DNA from: JAFDZV01 sp966128725
GTDB taxonomy: Bacteria > Bacteroidota > Ignavibacteria > OLB7
Length of the DNA stretch: 64,000 nt
Reading direction: 5' to 3'
Assembly: GCA_966128725.1 (NCBI GenBank)
Contig: CBHYLN010000004.1
Location: forward strand, 30,040-94,039
Part shown: piece by piece, positions 1-9,961 of the stretch
How the letters are laid out: every line of letters begins with the position of its first letter
Position numbering within the stretch: the first letter of the stretch is position 1
Position numbers and translations under genes: made by a program
Notes under the pieces: model-generated
The model's input: the letters and a program-made list of their open reading frames with translations, nothing else
Database searches by the model: none
What the model was told of the DNA's origin: nothing

Positions 1-1
1 T

Positions 2-277
2 GAGCGGGCGCTGTTCGGATTGAAGATTCTTGGCGCAAGCGGACGCTACGCCAAAACAATCGGGCGCATTCGTTCGTCTTCCCAGTCCGCCGGCGATTTT
101 CGCTTTGATATCACCGCGGCCACGGCCATCGAGTCCGGGTTGCCCATCGTTACCGAACGTCACCGCTCCGAATACGAACGGTACCCGGGCGTGGTGGTGA
201 TAGGGGCCACGGCGTTGGCGGCCGCCCCCGATGGCGAGCTGCGGCAACTGCTGGCGCCATATGCCGACAGCCGCTGA
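2..277 (+). CDS. C-terminal end of an unidentified protein (partial)
   Basis: The reading frame is open from the left edge of the window and ends at a TGA, giving 92 C-terminal residues. The body is mixed alpha/beta in character, with a stretch AIESGLPIVTE followed by YPGVVVIGATALA that looks like a Rossmann-type strand-helix unit. I do not recognise the family. An internal TTG at 20 could serve as a start, but the frame is open upstream of it, so a gene cut by the window edge is more likely. Confidence 0.5.
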   Translation, partial: ERALFGLKILGASGRYAKTIGRIRSSSQSAGDFRFDITAATAIESGLPIVTERHRSEYERYPGVVVIGATALAAAPDGELRQLLAPYADSR

Positions 278-518
278 AGCGGGCATGGCACACCTCAGCG
301 CCCGGCTTCGCAGGCCGGTAACGCGGGCGTGAGATGCCGGTGCAACAGGGTTCGTTCCGTGCTGAAGGAACCGGGTAATCGCGGCATCCCGCGGGCGCCG
401 TTGGCCACAACCATGACGGCCGGCGAAGCGGATGCTGTAGATTCCTCTGGATTTCCTCCCCTGTTTATTCTTATTCTTGTGCGCTAGTCGTTTCTGGAAT
501 CATTCCCGAGGTATCTCT

Positions 519-1382
519 GTGCGGATAACCAAGCAGTACACGAATCGCGAAAGCCAGTCATTGGATCGGTACTTGCAGGAGATCGGCAAGGTCGAGCTGC
601 TTACTCCGGATATGGAGATCGAGCTCGCCAAGCGGATCAAACGCGGAGGTGCCGATGGCGAAAGGGCACTGGAGCAACTGACAAAGGCAAACCTGCGCTT
701 CGTGGTGTCGGTGGCCAAGCAGTATCAGAATCAGGGCCTTTCCCTTGGCGATCTCATCAACGAGGGGAACCTGGGCCTGATCAAGGCCGCCAAGCGATTC
801 GACGAAACGCGTGGCTTCAAGTTCATCTCCTACGCCGTGTGGTGGATTCGTCAGTCCATCCTGCAGGCATTGGCCGAACAGTCGCGTATCGTTCGCCTTC
901 CGCTGAACCGCGTTGGCGCGCTGAACAAGATCGGCAAGAAGTTCTCCGAGCTTGAGCAGCAGTTCGAACGCGAGCCAACCGCCGCCGAGCTTGCCGAGGA
1001 ACTGGACATGACCATGTCGGAAGTTGCCGACACGATCAAGATTTCCGGCCGGCATCTTTCGGTGGACGCTCCGTTCGCCCAGGGCGAGGACAACCGCCTG
1101 CTCGACGTTCTTACCAACGAATCGCAGCCGGCCCCGGACATGGGGCTGATGTCCGAATCGTTGAAGATCGAAGTGCGGCGCGCGCTCTCCACGCTTTCCG
1201 AGCGTGAGGCCGAGGTGATCCGCCTGTACTTCGGGCTCGACCGCGAACACTCGCTGACGCTTGAGGAAATCGGCGAACGATTCCAGCTTACACGCGAGCG
1301 CGTGCGGCAGATCAAGGAGAAGGCGATTCGACGCCTGCGGCATACCTCGCGCTCGAAGGCATTGCGCGCGTATCTCGGTTAA
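519..1382 (+). CDS. rpoD: RNA polymerase primary sigma factor, short RpoD/SigA type
   Basis: This 287-residue sigma-70 factor directs RNA polymerase to housekeeping promoters. Region 1.2 ([11 protein letters not shown], about residues 12-25), region 2 ([13 protein letters not shown] through [11 protein letters not shown], with the [11 protein letters not shown] core and -10-recognition helix), region 3, and region 4 ([20 protein letters not shown] helix-turn-helix near the C-terminus) are all present. Region 1.1 is absent and the length is near 290, as is usual for the principal sigma factor of Bacteroidota and Chlorobiota. The GTG at 519 is chosen because the typical N-terminus [13 protein letters not shown] follows and a GAGG lies about seven bases upstream; a TTG at 477 is also in frame. 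A weak TAnnTTTG-like element sits at 472-479. Confidence 0.95.
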   Translation: MRITKQYTNRESQSLDRYLQEIGKVELLTPDMEIELAKRIKRGGADGERALEQLTKANLRFVVSVAKQYQNQGLSLGDLINEGNLGLIKAAKRFDETRGFKFISYAVWWIRQSILQALAEQSRIVRLPLNRVGALNKIGKKFSELEQQFEREPTAAELAEELDMTMSEVADTIKISGRHLSVDAPFAQGEDNRLLDVLTNESQPAPDMGLMSESLKIEVRRALSTLSEREAEVIRLYFGLDREHSLTLEEIGERFQLTRERVRQIKEKAIRRLRHTSRSKALRAYLG

Positions 1383-1432
1383 ATTGCCGTTGGCCGCGCA
1401 TCCCCCGCGCTTATTGCACGATGACTTTGCGG

Positions 1433-1459
1433 AGCCCCGGTGAACTACTCTCCGGGGCT
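1433..1459 (+). terminator. Hairpin downstream of the sigma factor gene
   Basis: An 8-bp perfect GC-rich stem (AGCCCCGG / CCGGGGCT) with an 11-base loop begins about 50 bases after the sigma factor stop. It is followed by TCGTGTCTTTG, a weak T-rich stretch, so it is a probable intrinsic terminator. The remaining sequence up to 1708 shows no gene I can support. Confidence 0.55.
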
Positions 1460-1708
1460 TCGTGTCTTTGCTACCCGGGCCGGCGCCTGCAACGCCGGCG
1501 AACGATGTGCCCACTGGCAATTTGGCGCCCCCGCCCGCGCCGTGGCTAACATGCCCGTGGTTGCCCGTGTTCGGTTGGGGTGAACCGGCAAATCCAAATC
1601 ATCCTGAGTATTTTTGCACCGTCAACGTTGGCCGTTGGCCTGTGGCCCTCGTTGCGGAGTATCGGCCGGCATCTGCCGGCACGGCATCTCAACAGCGCAA
1701 TCCCATTG

Positions 1709-2731
1709 ATGACACTCACGGAATCTCGCGTCGCGACGCTCCTCGAGAACTTTCGCGGCAAGCGCATCGCCGTTATCGGCGACGTGATGCTCGATCGCTA
1801 TTACCGCGGCACGGTGTATCGCATTTCGCCGGAGGCCCCGGTGCCGATCGTTGAGATCGACGAGGAATCCGAATACCCCGGTGGCGCCGCCAACGTGGCG
1901 TACAATCTGGTAATGCTGGGTGCCAACCCGCTGTTGCTGGGGATTGTCGGCAAGGATTCGGCGGGCCGGCAACTGCGCGACCTGCTGGGCAATCTGGGCA
2001 TCGGTGACGATGGGCTGCTGGACGACCCGGTGCGCCCCACCACCGTGAAAACCCGTGTGATTGCCGCCAGCCAACATATCGTGCGCGTCGATCGCGAGGA
2101 GAAACAGGCCATCGCGCCGGGCGTTCGCGAGCAGTTGCTGCAATTGATCGAGCAGAACATCGGCTCGATCGACGCGTTGATCCTGCAGGACTACAACAAA
2201 GGCGTGGTAACGCGCGACCTGATCCCGCGCGTGGTTGAGCTGGCCCGCAAGCACGGCGTTCCGGTGTACGTGGATCCCAAGCTCTACAACTTCTTCGAGT
2301 ACACCGGCACCACGGTGTTCAAGCCGAATCGCAAGGAAGCCGAGGATGCCCTGCAGCGCAAGCTGCGCACCCCCGAGGAACGCGAACACGGCGTGCAGGA
2401 GTTGATGGAGCGGCTTCAAACCGAATACGTGATCCTTACGCTCGGTTCGGAGGGCATGATGCTGGCCCAACGTGGGCAGGCGCCGATGCTGATCCCGACA
2501 AAGGCGATTCAGGTGGCCGACGTATCGGGCGCCGGTGATACGGTGATCGCAACGCTGGCAACCGCATGCGCCGCCGGAGCAACAATCGAGGAAGCCGTGG
2601 TGATCGCAAATCATGCCGCCGGGATTGTCTGCGAACAGGTCGGCACGGTCCCCGTTCGGCACGAGCAGCTTCTGGATGCCCTTGTGCACGACTCCCGCAA
2701 GAACCTCGAGGAACTGGAAGGTCGCCAATAG
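1709..2731 (+). CDS. hldE1/rfaE1: D-glycero-beta-D-manno-heptose-7-phosphate kinase (HldE kinase domain as a separate protein)
   Basis: This 340-residue PfkB/ribokinase-family protein is expected to phosphorylate heptose 7-phosphate at C1 in ADP-heptose synthesis for lipopolysaccharide core. IAVIGDVMLDRYYRG and YPGGAANVAYNL near the N-terminus are the substrate-binding motifs; VADVSGAGDTVIATLA near the C-terminus is the ribokinase anion-hole and catalytic Asp signature. In Enterobacteria this domain is fused to the nucleotidyltransferase; here the nucleotidyltransferase is the next gene, 30 bases downstream. The ATG at 1709 matches the usual N-terminus of the family; a GTG at 1580 would add 43 residues of unlikely composition. 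Confidence 0.9.
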   Translation: MTLTESRVATLLENFRGKRIAVIGDVMLDRYYRGTVYRISPEAPVPIVEIDEESEYPGGAANVAYNLVMLGANPLLLGIVGKDSAGRQLRDLLGNLGIGDDGLLDDPVRPTTVKTRVIAASQHIVRVDREEKQAIAPGVREQLLQLIEQNIGSIDALILQDYNKGVVTRDLIPRVVELARKHGVPVYVDPKLYNFFEYTGTTVFKPNRKEAEDALQRKLRTPEEREHGVQELMERLQTEYVILTLGSEGMMLAQRGQAPMLIPTKAIQVADVSGAGDTVIATLATACAAGATIEEAVVIANHAAGIVCEQVGTVPVRHEQLLDALVHDSRKNLEELEGRQ

Positions 2732-2761
2732 CCCGCCAATCGATGGCGGAGATCCCGAACG

Positions 2762-3313
2762 ATGTCTACTATACTTTCGGCCGCAAGCCGCGTTGTATCG
2801 CTGAATGACCTTGTGGCCAGGTGCGCCGAGCACCGGGCACGCGGCCAGCGGGTTGTGTTCACCAATGGTTGCTTCGACATCCTCCACCGCGGCCACGCGG
2901 AGTATCTGGAGGCCGCCGCTGCCGTTGGTGATGTTCTTGTGGTGGGGGTCAACAGCGATCGATCGGTGCGCGGTTTGAAGGACTCCGGCCGGCCGGTTGT
3001 GCCGCAGGAGGATCGCGCGGCCCTGATTGCGTCGCTGCGTGCGGTGGACTATGCCACCATCTTCGACGCCCCCACCCCGCTTGATCTGATACAGATGCTT
3101 CGGCCGGATGTCCTGGTAAAGGGCGGGGACTACAACCCCGACGCCGTAAGCGGCCCAACGTACATCGTGGGCTCCGAGTTCGTCCGCTCCTATGGTGGAA
3201 CCGTGATGGTGATCCCACTGGTCGCCGGGCGTTCAACCACAAGCGTGATCGATCGTGTGGTGGCCGCCTACGGGGCGGGCGCCAGCAGCCAGAATTCGCG
3301 CGCTGGCGATTAA
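2762..3313 (+). CDS. hldE2/rfaE2: D-glycero-beta-D-manno-heptose 1-phosphate adenylyltransferase (HldE C-terminal domain as a separate protein)
   Basis: This 183-residue cytidylyltransferase-like enzyme should convert heptose 1-phosphate and ATP to the ADP-linked sugar. VVFTNGCFDILHRGHAEYL carries the HxGH nucleotide-binding motif, VVGVNSDRSVRGLK follows, and a TTSVIDRV motif closes the protein, all typical of RfaE domain II. It follows the kinase gene on the same strand, so the two form a split HldE. The stop is 31 bases before the TamB start, consistent with one envelope-biogenesis transcript. Confidence 0.92.
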   Translation: MSTILSAASRVVSLNDLVARCAEHRARGQRVVFTNGCFDILHRGHAEYLEAAAAVGDVLVVGVNSDRSVRGLKDSGRPVVPQEDRAALIASLRAVDYATIFDAPTPLDLIQMLRPDVLVKGGDYNPDAVSGPTYIVGSEFVRSYGGTVMVIPLVAGRSTTSVIDRVVAAYGAGASSQNSRAGD

Positions 3314-3344
3314 ACCCTGCGGACCGCCGCTCATCCTGTCTGGA

Positions 3345-6300
3345 ATGACGCGTACCATTAACTCCATCGTCCGTGTCACGGCACGCCTGCTGGTGGTTCT
3401 CTTTACGGGAATCGCCTTCGTAAGCGCGCTTGTGATAGCGCTTACACAGGTAAGCGCCGTACGGACGTGGGCGCTTGGGCGCGGGCTGGCCGAGCTGAAC
3501 AAGACGCTGCGCGGCCGCGTGGAAGTACGCGAGATAACCGGCAACCTGATCACGGGATTTTCGCTGCACGATGTGCGCATCACCGCCGGCGGCACAACGA
3601 TGTTCACCGCTCCGCTGATCGATCTCCGTTATCAGTTCCGACCGATCGTAAAGCAGAAGACGATCAACGCCGAGATCATTCTGCACAATCCCAAGATCCG
3701 CCTGGAGCGTTCCGCGGCCGACAGCGCCTGGAATTTCACGAAGCTGCTGAAGCCCACCCCCGTTTCAACCGATACCACATCGAGCCCATTCCCGTTCACG
3801 ATCAATGTGCGAGGCCTTGAGATCGTTGACGCATCGGTGGCGATGTACGATATGACGCAGGCCCCGATGGTGCGCGACTCGCTGCACGCGGTGGACTTCG
3901 CGCGGCTGGACCTTGCGCAGCTTAATCTTTCGGCCCGGGCACGCATCGCGCCCGATCAACAGGAAGCGGTGCTGCAACACCTGAGTTTCCTGCTCCCCAG
4001 CGCCGACATCCGCATGGTGGACCTGAACGGTGCTGTTTCGGTGGATGCCTCCGGCGCCCGTGTACGCGGGCTGCGCCTGGAAACAGGGCGCACGCTGCTC
4101 GATCTGGATGCCCAGCTTGATTCGGTTCGCCTGCTTGGCTCGGCCGCGCGCGGGCCGGAGTCGTGGAAGCGCTCGCCGGTGCGGCTGGAGCTGGACGCCC
4201 AGCGCATCTCCACGCTGGAACTGAAGCGCTTCCTGCCGGTTCTCTCCTTCCTTGGCGGCAGCCCGCGCATCCGCCTGGATGCCGAGGGCACCTACGGCGA
4301 TATCGGCATCAAGCGCCTGGAGCTGGGGCTGGATCAATCGGAGATCAAGCTCTCCGGACGGCTGCGTAATCTGAACAATCCGGACAGTCTGTATATCTCC
4401 ACCACCATCGCCGACTCGAAGGTGACCTACGCCGACGTGCCGATCTATCTGCCAGGGCTCGGCATTCCCGATCTGGGTTATCTGGGCCTGGTGGATTTGC
4501 GCAAGGCACAGTTCGAGGGGTATCCGCTTGCGTTTACCACGGCCATTGACGCCACCACCAAGATCGGCACGGCGCGCGGAGCGATGCGGCTGGATCTTCG
4601 CGGGCGCCTGCCCAACTACGACGCCAACGTCGCGGTGGTGCACGGCAACATGGCCCCGGTGCTGAAGGATAACTCGATGGCCAGCGACTTCAACGGGCAC
4701 GTGATCGCCAGCGGCACCGGGTTCACGATGGAGACGGTGAACAGCTCGTTCCGCCTGGTCTCCGAGGCGTCAACCGTCGCCGGCCACGATTATCGCCTGT
4801 TGATGGCGCACGGCAACATCCGCGATCGTGGCATCATCAATATGGACACGATGGTTGCCGTGTGGGGGCCGAAGGGGTCGCCCAACGAACGCGACCTGCT
4901 GGAGCGCGCGCCGGACAATGTGACGGGATTCACCCACAGCGGCGTGACCATTGCGCTTGCTTCGCGCATGTTCCTTTCGAGCTACGAGGCGTCGCTGGTG
5001 GCCGGCAATCCATCAGTGGCCTTCGGTGGCATGCTCGACATCCGCAACACGGCGAAGCCACGATATGCGGCGAACATCCGCGGGCATCGATTCGCGATCT
5101 CGGATATCATCCCGGGCGCCACGGCCGCGCGGCTTACGTTCACGCTGCACGCCGACGGATCGGGTTTCAATCCGGATGAGATGGAAGGCGCGGCGCAATT
5201 GCGGATGGATGAGGCCGAGCTGCCCGACGGGCGCATCGTGCCGCCCTTTATGGCCGACCTTGCGCTGGTACGGCCAAGCGCAACCGAGCGGAATCTGACA
5301 CTCCGCTCCGACATCGCGGATATCGATCTTACTGGCCAATGGAACGTGCGCACGGTGGTCAACGGCGTTATCGAGGGCATCAACAGCGTTGTGGAGTATG
5401 TGGGGCGCAAAAGCGCCTACCGCGAGGAGGACCCGTTCGCCATGCTGGACACGCCGTTCGGCGACCCGGTGAACGCAACGTATCAGCTTACGCTGAAGAA
5501 CCTTGGGCCGCTGGCCATCTTCATGAACGGCGCCCGTATCGCCGCCGACGGCACGTTCAGCGGCGAGATGAGCGGCACGTCGCAATTGTTCAGCATTACG
5601 GCAACCGGCAACCTGAAGCGTTTCCTGTATTCGCAGGATTCGTTGCGCCTGCGCCTGAACTCCGCGCAGTTCCAGGTGGAGATGCGCAACATCGCGCCGG
5701 GCCGTATCGACGATATCACAACGATCACCGCAACGGTGCGGAGTGATTCCATCGCGCAGTATAACGACATCGTGTTCAACGCGCCGCGGCTTTCCACCTC
5801 GCTGGAAAACGGCGCGTTCCGGATCAACGGCGCCACGGGCATCAACGGCACGCTCTCGATCGGCACATCGGGCGTGGTGAACATGAACGCCCCGGGCGGC
5901 TATCGCGTGGAACTGGATACGCTGCGCGTGGGCCTGGCCAACGGCATCCGCTGGCGGAACGAGGGGATTGTAAGCGCCCTGGTCAGCGACGACGCGGTCA
6001 CGATCGACTCGTTCGCGATCCGGCGCAACAGCTCGGAACTGGTGCGGATACATGGCGCGCTGGTGGGGTCATCGCTCCGCGACGTGGAGGTCCGGGCCTC
6101 GCAGGGATCGGTTCAGGCCTTCGCCGACTTCTTCAAGGGCACCGACTCGTACGAGCAGATCCGAAAGATCGGCGGCTGGGTACGCGACGTCCGCGTGCAC
6201 CTGAACGGCCCGATGGCCGACCCCAAGATCGATGTCATCGCCGCGATCGACTCGGTAAGCTACGGCGGCGCCCCGCTGGGCAGCACGTTGCTGAACATGA

Positions 6301-8435
6301 CGTACGAGAAACGGAACATGCAGGCCGAGCTTACCATTGGCGGGGCCGCGCTCCCGACATCGGGCGCGGCGGAGGCGGCCACGGAAATGGAGCGGCTGCG
6401 CAACGATCTGAATCGCAGGATCGACCTGGCCAACGCACGCCTGCCGGAACGCTTCGCGCTGACCAAGGTCACCGATCTGGCCGACCGCAAGAAACTGTCG
6501 GCGCAGATTACCGAGCTGGCCGGGCGCGTTCGCGCGCTGCAGGATGCCTCGTTGCGGGATACGTCGCTTGCCGGGGCACTTCGCGGCGAACGGGCCAGCA
6601 TCGTGAACCTGGCAACCCAGCTTCAGTCGCTGATGTTCTCCGAGGGCACACGCGATACGCTGCGCAACAGCAAACGGACGGCGCAGATCCGCGTTGCTTC
6701 CTTCCCGATCGATCTGGCGCTGGCCGCCCGCGACGAGCGGATCATCAAGGGCGGCCCCGTGGACATTCAGGCGCGTACCGACAGTCTCCCGATCGGCTTC
6801 CTGGCGCCGATCTTCAGCGGTGTGCAGATTCGCGGCGGCACAGCCGACATGCAGTTCCATGTTGCCGGCAACTGGCCGGCGCTTATCTACAGCGGTGAAG
6901 GCAACGTGCATCAGGCCAGGGCCCTGGTGGAAGGCAACAACATGTTCTACAGCGCCGACGGCAAGATCAAGTTCAAGGATCAGGTGCTGTCGTTCCAGAA
7001 CATGACCATCCGCAACGATCCTCGCGACCTGCCAACCGGCAGCGCGCAGGTAAACGGAACGGTGAAGTTCGACGGGTTCAAGCTGGGCGACCTGAATATC
7101 ACTGTCAGGAGCAATCAGTTGATGGTGCTCAGCGACGCCACCGAGGCCGTGAGCGAAACGCTGTACGGTCCGCTGGTGATTGCCACGGGCGCGCAGCCAC
7201 TGAATTTCTCCGGCACGCTCGATCGGCCGAAGCTCTCCGGCGACGTGGACGTGATCCGCGGACAGTTGCGGATGGACCGCGGGAACTCGGCGCCGGTGGC
7301 CGACAACAATCCCGCCAACTATGTTGATCTGGCCGAATGGCGACGGCGTACCGACAGCGACAACGCCTACGGCCCTGACCTGCCCGATGGCTTTGTCCGC
7401 AACGATGGCGGGGTTGACAGTACACAGCGGCGCGACGCTAGCGAGCAGACGGTGATCCCCGGCTCGCTCGAGGAAAACTTCATGCGCGTTCAGGAGCGGA
7501 TCGGCAAGGTGAACGTTACGCGGGCCGGCGGCGAGCAGTCGTTTGCCGATCTGTTGCAGCTTGATCTCGAGGTGGGAATCCGTGGTCAGCTCTACGTCAC
7601 GATCGACCTGAGCCCGATCGAACAATTGCGCATCGTGCTGGCCAGCGACCGCCGCCCGATTTCGGTTGTGCGCGGCCGCGACGGCCGGATGGACCTGCGC
7701 GGCGCCATGAAGCTGCGCCCCGGCTCGAAGTACAACTTCATCAAGGCGTTCGACGCAACCGGCGATCTGACCTTCGCCGGCGACATGAGCCGCACGCGTA
7801 TGGCGATTGTGGCCGAGCACAGCGGCCGCCGTCTCCGCGCGGGCAACACCGGCCTGGAGGAGTACACGGTGCTTGTGAACATCGGCGGCACGCTGGACAA
7901 GCCCGACATCAAGCTCAGCTACAGTATCAACGGCCAACCGAATCCAACGGCCGACCAGGATGTGCGCAACCGCAATGCGATCTCGCTGCTGTTGTTCGGG
8001 CGTACGGTGGACGAGCTGTTTGCCGGCGAAAGCCAGACCGCATCGAAGGTGACCGATATCTCCGGCTCGGTGCTCGGCTCCGGCACATCCACCATCGCCA
8101 GCCGGCTTCTTACCGATCTGCTTGCCGGCGGCACGGACTTTATCCGCAGTATCGATATCGACCTGAGCGGCCGTGCGGCCAACGCGCGCCTGAACGTTGT
8201 AAGCCAGTTCGGCGATGTGATTGTGCGCGCGGGCGGCCAGATTACCGACCCGCTCAACAACGGCAGCCTGGTTGTGGAGATGCCGCTGGCGTCACTGCTG
8301 GATCTTCAGACATTGCGCAATTTCTCGATCCAGTTCGAGGCCGCACGGCAGGCCGCCGAAGGGGTCGGGGTGGTGACAACCAGCACGCAGAGCCAGGGCT
8401 TCAAATTCGGATTCCAGTTCCGTAACGTCTGGTAG
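3345..8435 (+). CDS. tamB: TamB-like translocation and assembly module protein (DUF490)
   Basis: This 1696-residue protein has an N-terminal signal anchor (ARLLVVLFTGIAFVSALVIA, about residues 13-32), then very long beta-rich repeats, and a C-terminal TamB domain over roughly the last 350 residues. AsmA/TamB-family proteins span the periplasm as hydrophobic beta grooves and take part in phospholipid transport or outer-membrane protein assembly. The C-terminal part has the family pattern: VRGRDGRMDLRGAMKLRPGS, VNIGGTLDKPDIKLSY and ISLLLFGRTVDEL. A helical segment at about residues 1000-1090 interrupts the beta pattern. Its place after two lipopolysaccharide genes fits an envelope role. The ATG at 3345 opens directly into the anchor; an upstream ATG at 3255 lies inside the previous gene. 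Confidence 0.9.
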   Translation: MTRTINSIVRVTARLLVVLFTGIAFVSALVIALTQVSAVRTWALGRGLAELNKTLRGRVEVREITGNLITGFSLHDVRITAGGTTMFTAPLIDLRYQFRPIVKQKTINAEIILHNPKIRLERSAADSAWNFTKLLKPTPVSTDTTSSPFPFTINVRGLEIVDASVAMYDMTQAPMVRDSLHAVDFARLDLAQLNLSARARIAPDQQEAVLQHLSFLLPSADIRMVDLNGAVSVDASGARVRGLRLETGRTLLDLDAQLDSVRLLGSAARGPESWKRSPVRLELDAQRISTLELKRFLPVLSFLGGSPRIRLDAEGTYGDIGIKRLELGLDQSEIKLSGRLRNLNNPDSLYISTTIADSKVTYADVPIYLPGLGIPDLGYLGLVDLRKAQFEGYPLAFTTAIDATTKIGTARGAMRLDLRGRLPNYDANVAVVHGNMAPVLKDNSMASDFNGHVIASGTGFTMETVNSSFRLVSEASTVAGHDYRLLMAHGNIRDRGIINMDTMVAVWGPKGSPNERDLLERAPDNVTGFTHSGVTIALASRMFLSSYEASLVAGNPSVAFGGMLDIRNTAKPRYAANIRGHRFAISDIIPGATAARLTFTLHADGSGFNPDEMEGAAQLRMDEAELPDGRIVPPFMADLALVRPSATERNLTLRSDIADIDLTGQWNVRTVVNGVIEGINSVVEYVGRKSAYREEDPFAMLDTPFGDPVNATYQLTLKNLGPLAIFMNGARIAADGTFSGEMSGTSQLFSITATGNLKRFLYSQDSLRLRLNSAQFQVEMRNIAPGRIDDITTITATVRSDSIAQYNDIVFNAPRLSTSLENGAFRINGATGINGTLSIGTSGVVNMNAPGGYRVELDTLRVGLANGIRWRNEGIVSALVSDDAVTIDSFAIRRNSSELVRIHGALVGSSLRDVEVRASQGSVQAFADFFKGTDSYEQIRKIGGWVRDVRVHLNGPMADPKIDVIAAIDSVSYGGAPLGSTLLNMTYEKRNMQAELTIGGAALPTSGAAEAATEMERLRNDLNRRIDLANARLPERFALTKVTDLADRKKLSAQITELAGRVRALQDASLRDTSLAGALRGERASIVNLATQLQSLMFSEGTRDTLRNSKRTAQIRVASFPIDLALAARDERIIKGGPVDIQARTDSLPIGFLAPIFSGVQIRGGTADMQFHVAGNWPALIYSGEGNVHQARALVEGNNMFYSADGKIKFKDQVLSFQNMTIRNDPRDLPTGSAQVNGTVKFDGFKLGDLNITVRSNQLMVLSDATEAVSETLYGPLVIATGAQPLNFSGTLDRPKLSGDVDVIRGQLRMDRGNSAPVADNNPANYVDLAEWRRRTDSDNAYGPDLPDGFVRNDGGVDSTQRRDASEQTVIPGSLEENFMRVQERIGKVNVTRAGGEQSFADLLQLDLEVGIRGQLYVTIDLSPIEQLRIVLASDRRPISVVRGRDGRMDLRGAMKLRPGSKYNFIKAFDATGDLTFAGDMSRTRMAIVAEHSGRRLRAGNTGLEEYTVLVNIGGTLDKPDIKLSYSINGQPNPTADQDVRNRNAISLLLFGRTVDELFAGESQTASKVTDISGSVLGSGTSTIASRLLTDLLAGGTDFIRSIDIDLSGRAANARLNVVSQFGDVIVRAGGQITDPLNNGSLVVEMPLASLLDLQTLRNFSIQFEAARQAAEGVGVVTTSTQSQGFKFGFQFRNVW

Positions 8436-8708
8436 CCGGCGCCAGGCGCTTCGGGGCAATGCGGGGCATTCGGTTCCCAAGCCCCCTGCTCGACAACTCC
8501 CCACCCCACGCCCGGAGCGCCAGCCGTGGTTTTGCATTGCCGGCCCCTGGCAATCCCCAACGGCTGATGTATCCCAAGCCGGAATGCCAACCGGCAACCT
8601 TCGATCCCGTGGGCACCTCCGCTCGCGCGGACTCCCCGGTTTGCGGATAACCGGCGCGGAATCAGTCCGGCCAACTCCTTCGCACACGACGCAATCCTTG
8701 CACAGAGC

Positions 8709-9845
8709 ATGAACATCACGGTAGACACTGTACGAACATCGTCGGATCTCCGATCCTTCATTCGCATGGTTTGGGATATCTATAAGGACGACCCGCACTG
8801 GGTGCCGCCGGTTGTTGCCGACCGCAGGAAGCTGCTGGACCGCAAGCGGAACCCGTTCTTCCAGCATGCCGAGATGGAGCTGTTCGTGGCGCGCGACGGC
8901 CGGCGTGTTGTTGGGCGGATTGCCGCGATCATCAACCGCGCCCACAACGAAACGCACCACGACACGATCGGCTTCTTCGGATTCTTTGAATCGATCGACG
9001 ACCAACACGTGGCCGATGCGCTGTTCAACGCCGCCGAGGCCTGGCTGGCCAAGCACGGCAGCACTGTCATTCGCGGGCCGGTGAACCCCTCGCTCAACGA
9101 CGAGACGGGTTTGCTGGTTGAGGGCTTCGACGACCCACCGCAGATCCTGATGACGTACAATCCCAATTATTACAGCCGTTTAATAGAATCGCACGGATTT
9201 CGGAAAGCGAAGGATCTGTACGCATACCGATTGCACCGCGGGGGCTTCCTGAATCCCAAGCTGGAGCGGGTGCAGCGCGTGGTGCGCGAACGCGAGAAGT
9301 TGGTGATCAGAACGCTGAAATTTGGCCCAAAAGCCGATTTTGAGCGGGATGTCGCCATCTTGAAACGCATCTACAACGCCGCGTGGGAACCGAACTGGGG
9401 CTTCGTGAAAATGACCGATGCCGAGTTCGACTTCCTCGCCGCCGATCTGAAGCAGGTTGCGGCTCGCGATCTGGTGCTGATCGTTGAGCGCCGCGGCGAG
9501 CCGGTTGGCTTCGCGCTGGCGCTTCCGGATATCAATCAGGCGCTGATGTTCAATCGCTCGGGCGGATTGATCGGCGCGGCGATCGCGCTGCTGTTCCGCA
9601 AACGGCACATCACCAGAGGGCGCATCCTTGTATTGGGCGTCATTCCAGAGCTTCAGCGGCATGGCATCGACGCGGTGCTGTATTACGAGATCGGAATGCG
9701 CATGACTCGCGATCACGGATACACCGAAGGCGAAGCGTCGTGGGTGTTGGAGGACAACACGATGATGAACCGCGCGGCCCGAATGATGAACGGCGAAGTC
9801 TACAAACGCTACCGCCTGTACGACAAAACGGTTAACAAGAATTAA
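8709..9845 (+). CDS. GNAT-fold acetyltransferase-like protein of about 380 residues
   Basis: This 378-residue cytosolic protein belongs to a widespread but poorly characterised family often labelled N-acetyltransferase. The N-terminal half has DDPHWVPPVVADRRKLLDRK and a GNAT-like strand pair (MELFVARDGRRVVGRIAAII), then a conserved block GPVNPSLNDETGLLVEGF. The C-terminal half carries a second GNAT-like unit (VLGVIPELQRHGIDAVLYYE, resembling motif A, then EGEASWVLEDNTMMN). The substrate is not known. It stands alone on the + strand after a 270-base gap in which I see no gene. Confidence 0.75.
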   Translation: MNITVDTVRTSSDLRSFIRMVWDIYKDDPHWVPPVVADRRKLLDRKRNPFFQHAEMELFVARDGRRVVGRIAAIINRAHNETHHDTIGFFGFFESIDDQHVADALFNAAEAWLAKHGSTVIRGPVNPSLNDETGLLVEGFDDPPQILMTYNPNYYSRLIESHGFRKAKDLYAYRLHRGGFLNPKLERVQRVVREREKLVIRTLKFGPKADFERDVAILKRIYNAAWEPNWGFVKMTDAEFDFLAADLKQVAARDLVLIVERRGEPVGFALALPDINQALMFNRSGGLIGAAIALLFRKRHITRGRILVLGVIPELQRHGIDAVLYYEIGMRMTRDHGYTEGEASWVLEDNTMMNRAARMMNGEVYKRYRLYDKTVNKN

Positions 9846-9950
9846 GCCCCCCGCTATGGTGCCCGGACTATCTTTGCTCGCCGTTCAGAGAATGCCCCCC
9901 GGATATGCCCCCGGGTCTCTGCAGCAGCATGATTCCGTTGAATACCATCT

Positions 9951-9955
9951 GGAGG
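9951..9955 (+). promoter_or_regulatory. Ribosome binding site deciding a TTG start
   Basis: A perfect GGAGG lies six bases before the TTG at 9962 of the RlpA-like gene. The in-frame ATG codons at 9905 and 9929 lie upstream of this site, and the ATG at 9977 is 21 bases away, so TTG is the best-supported start. Confidence 0.6.
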
Positions 9956-9961
9956 TTTGTT

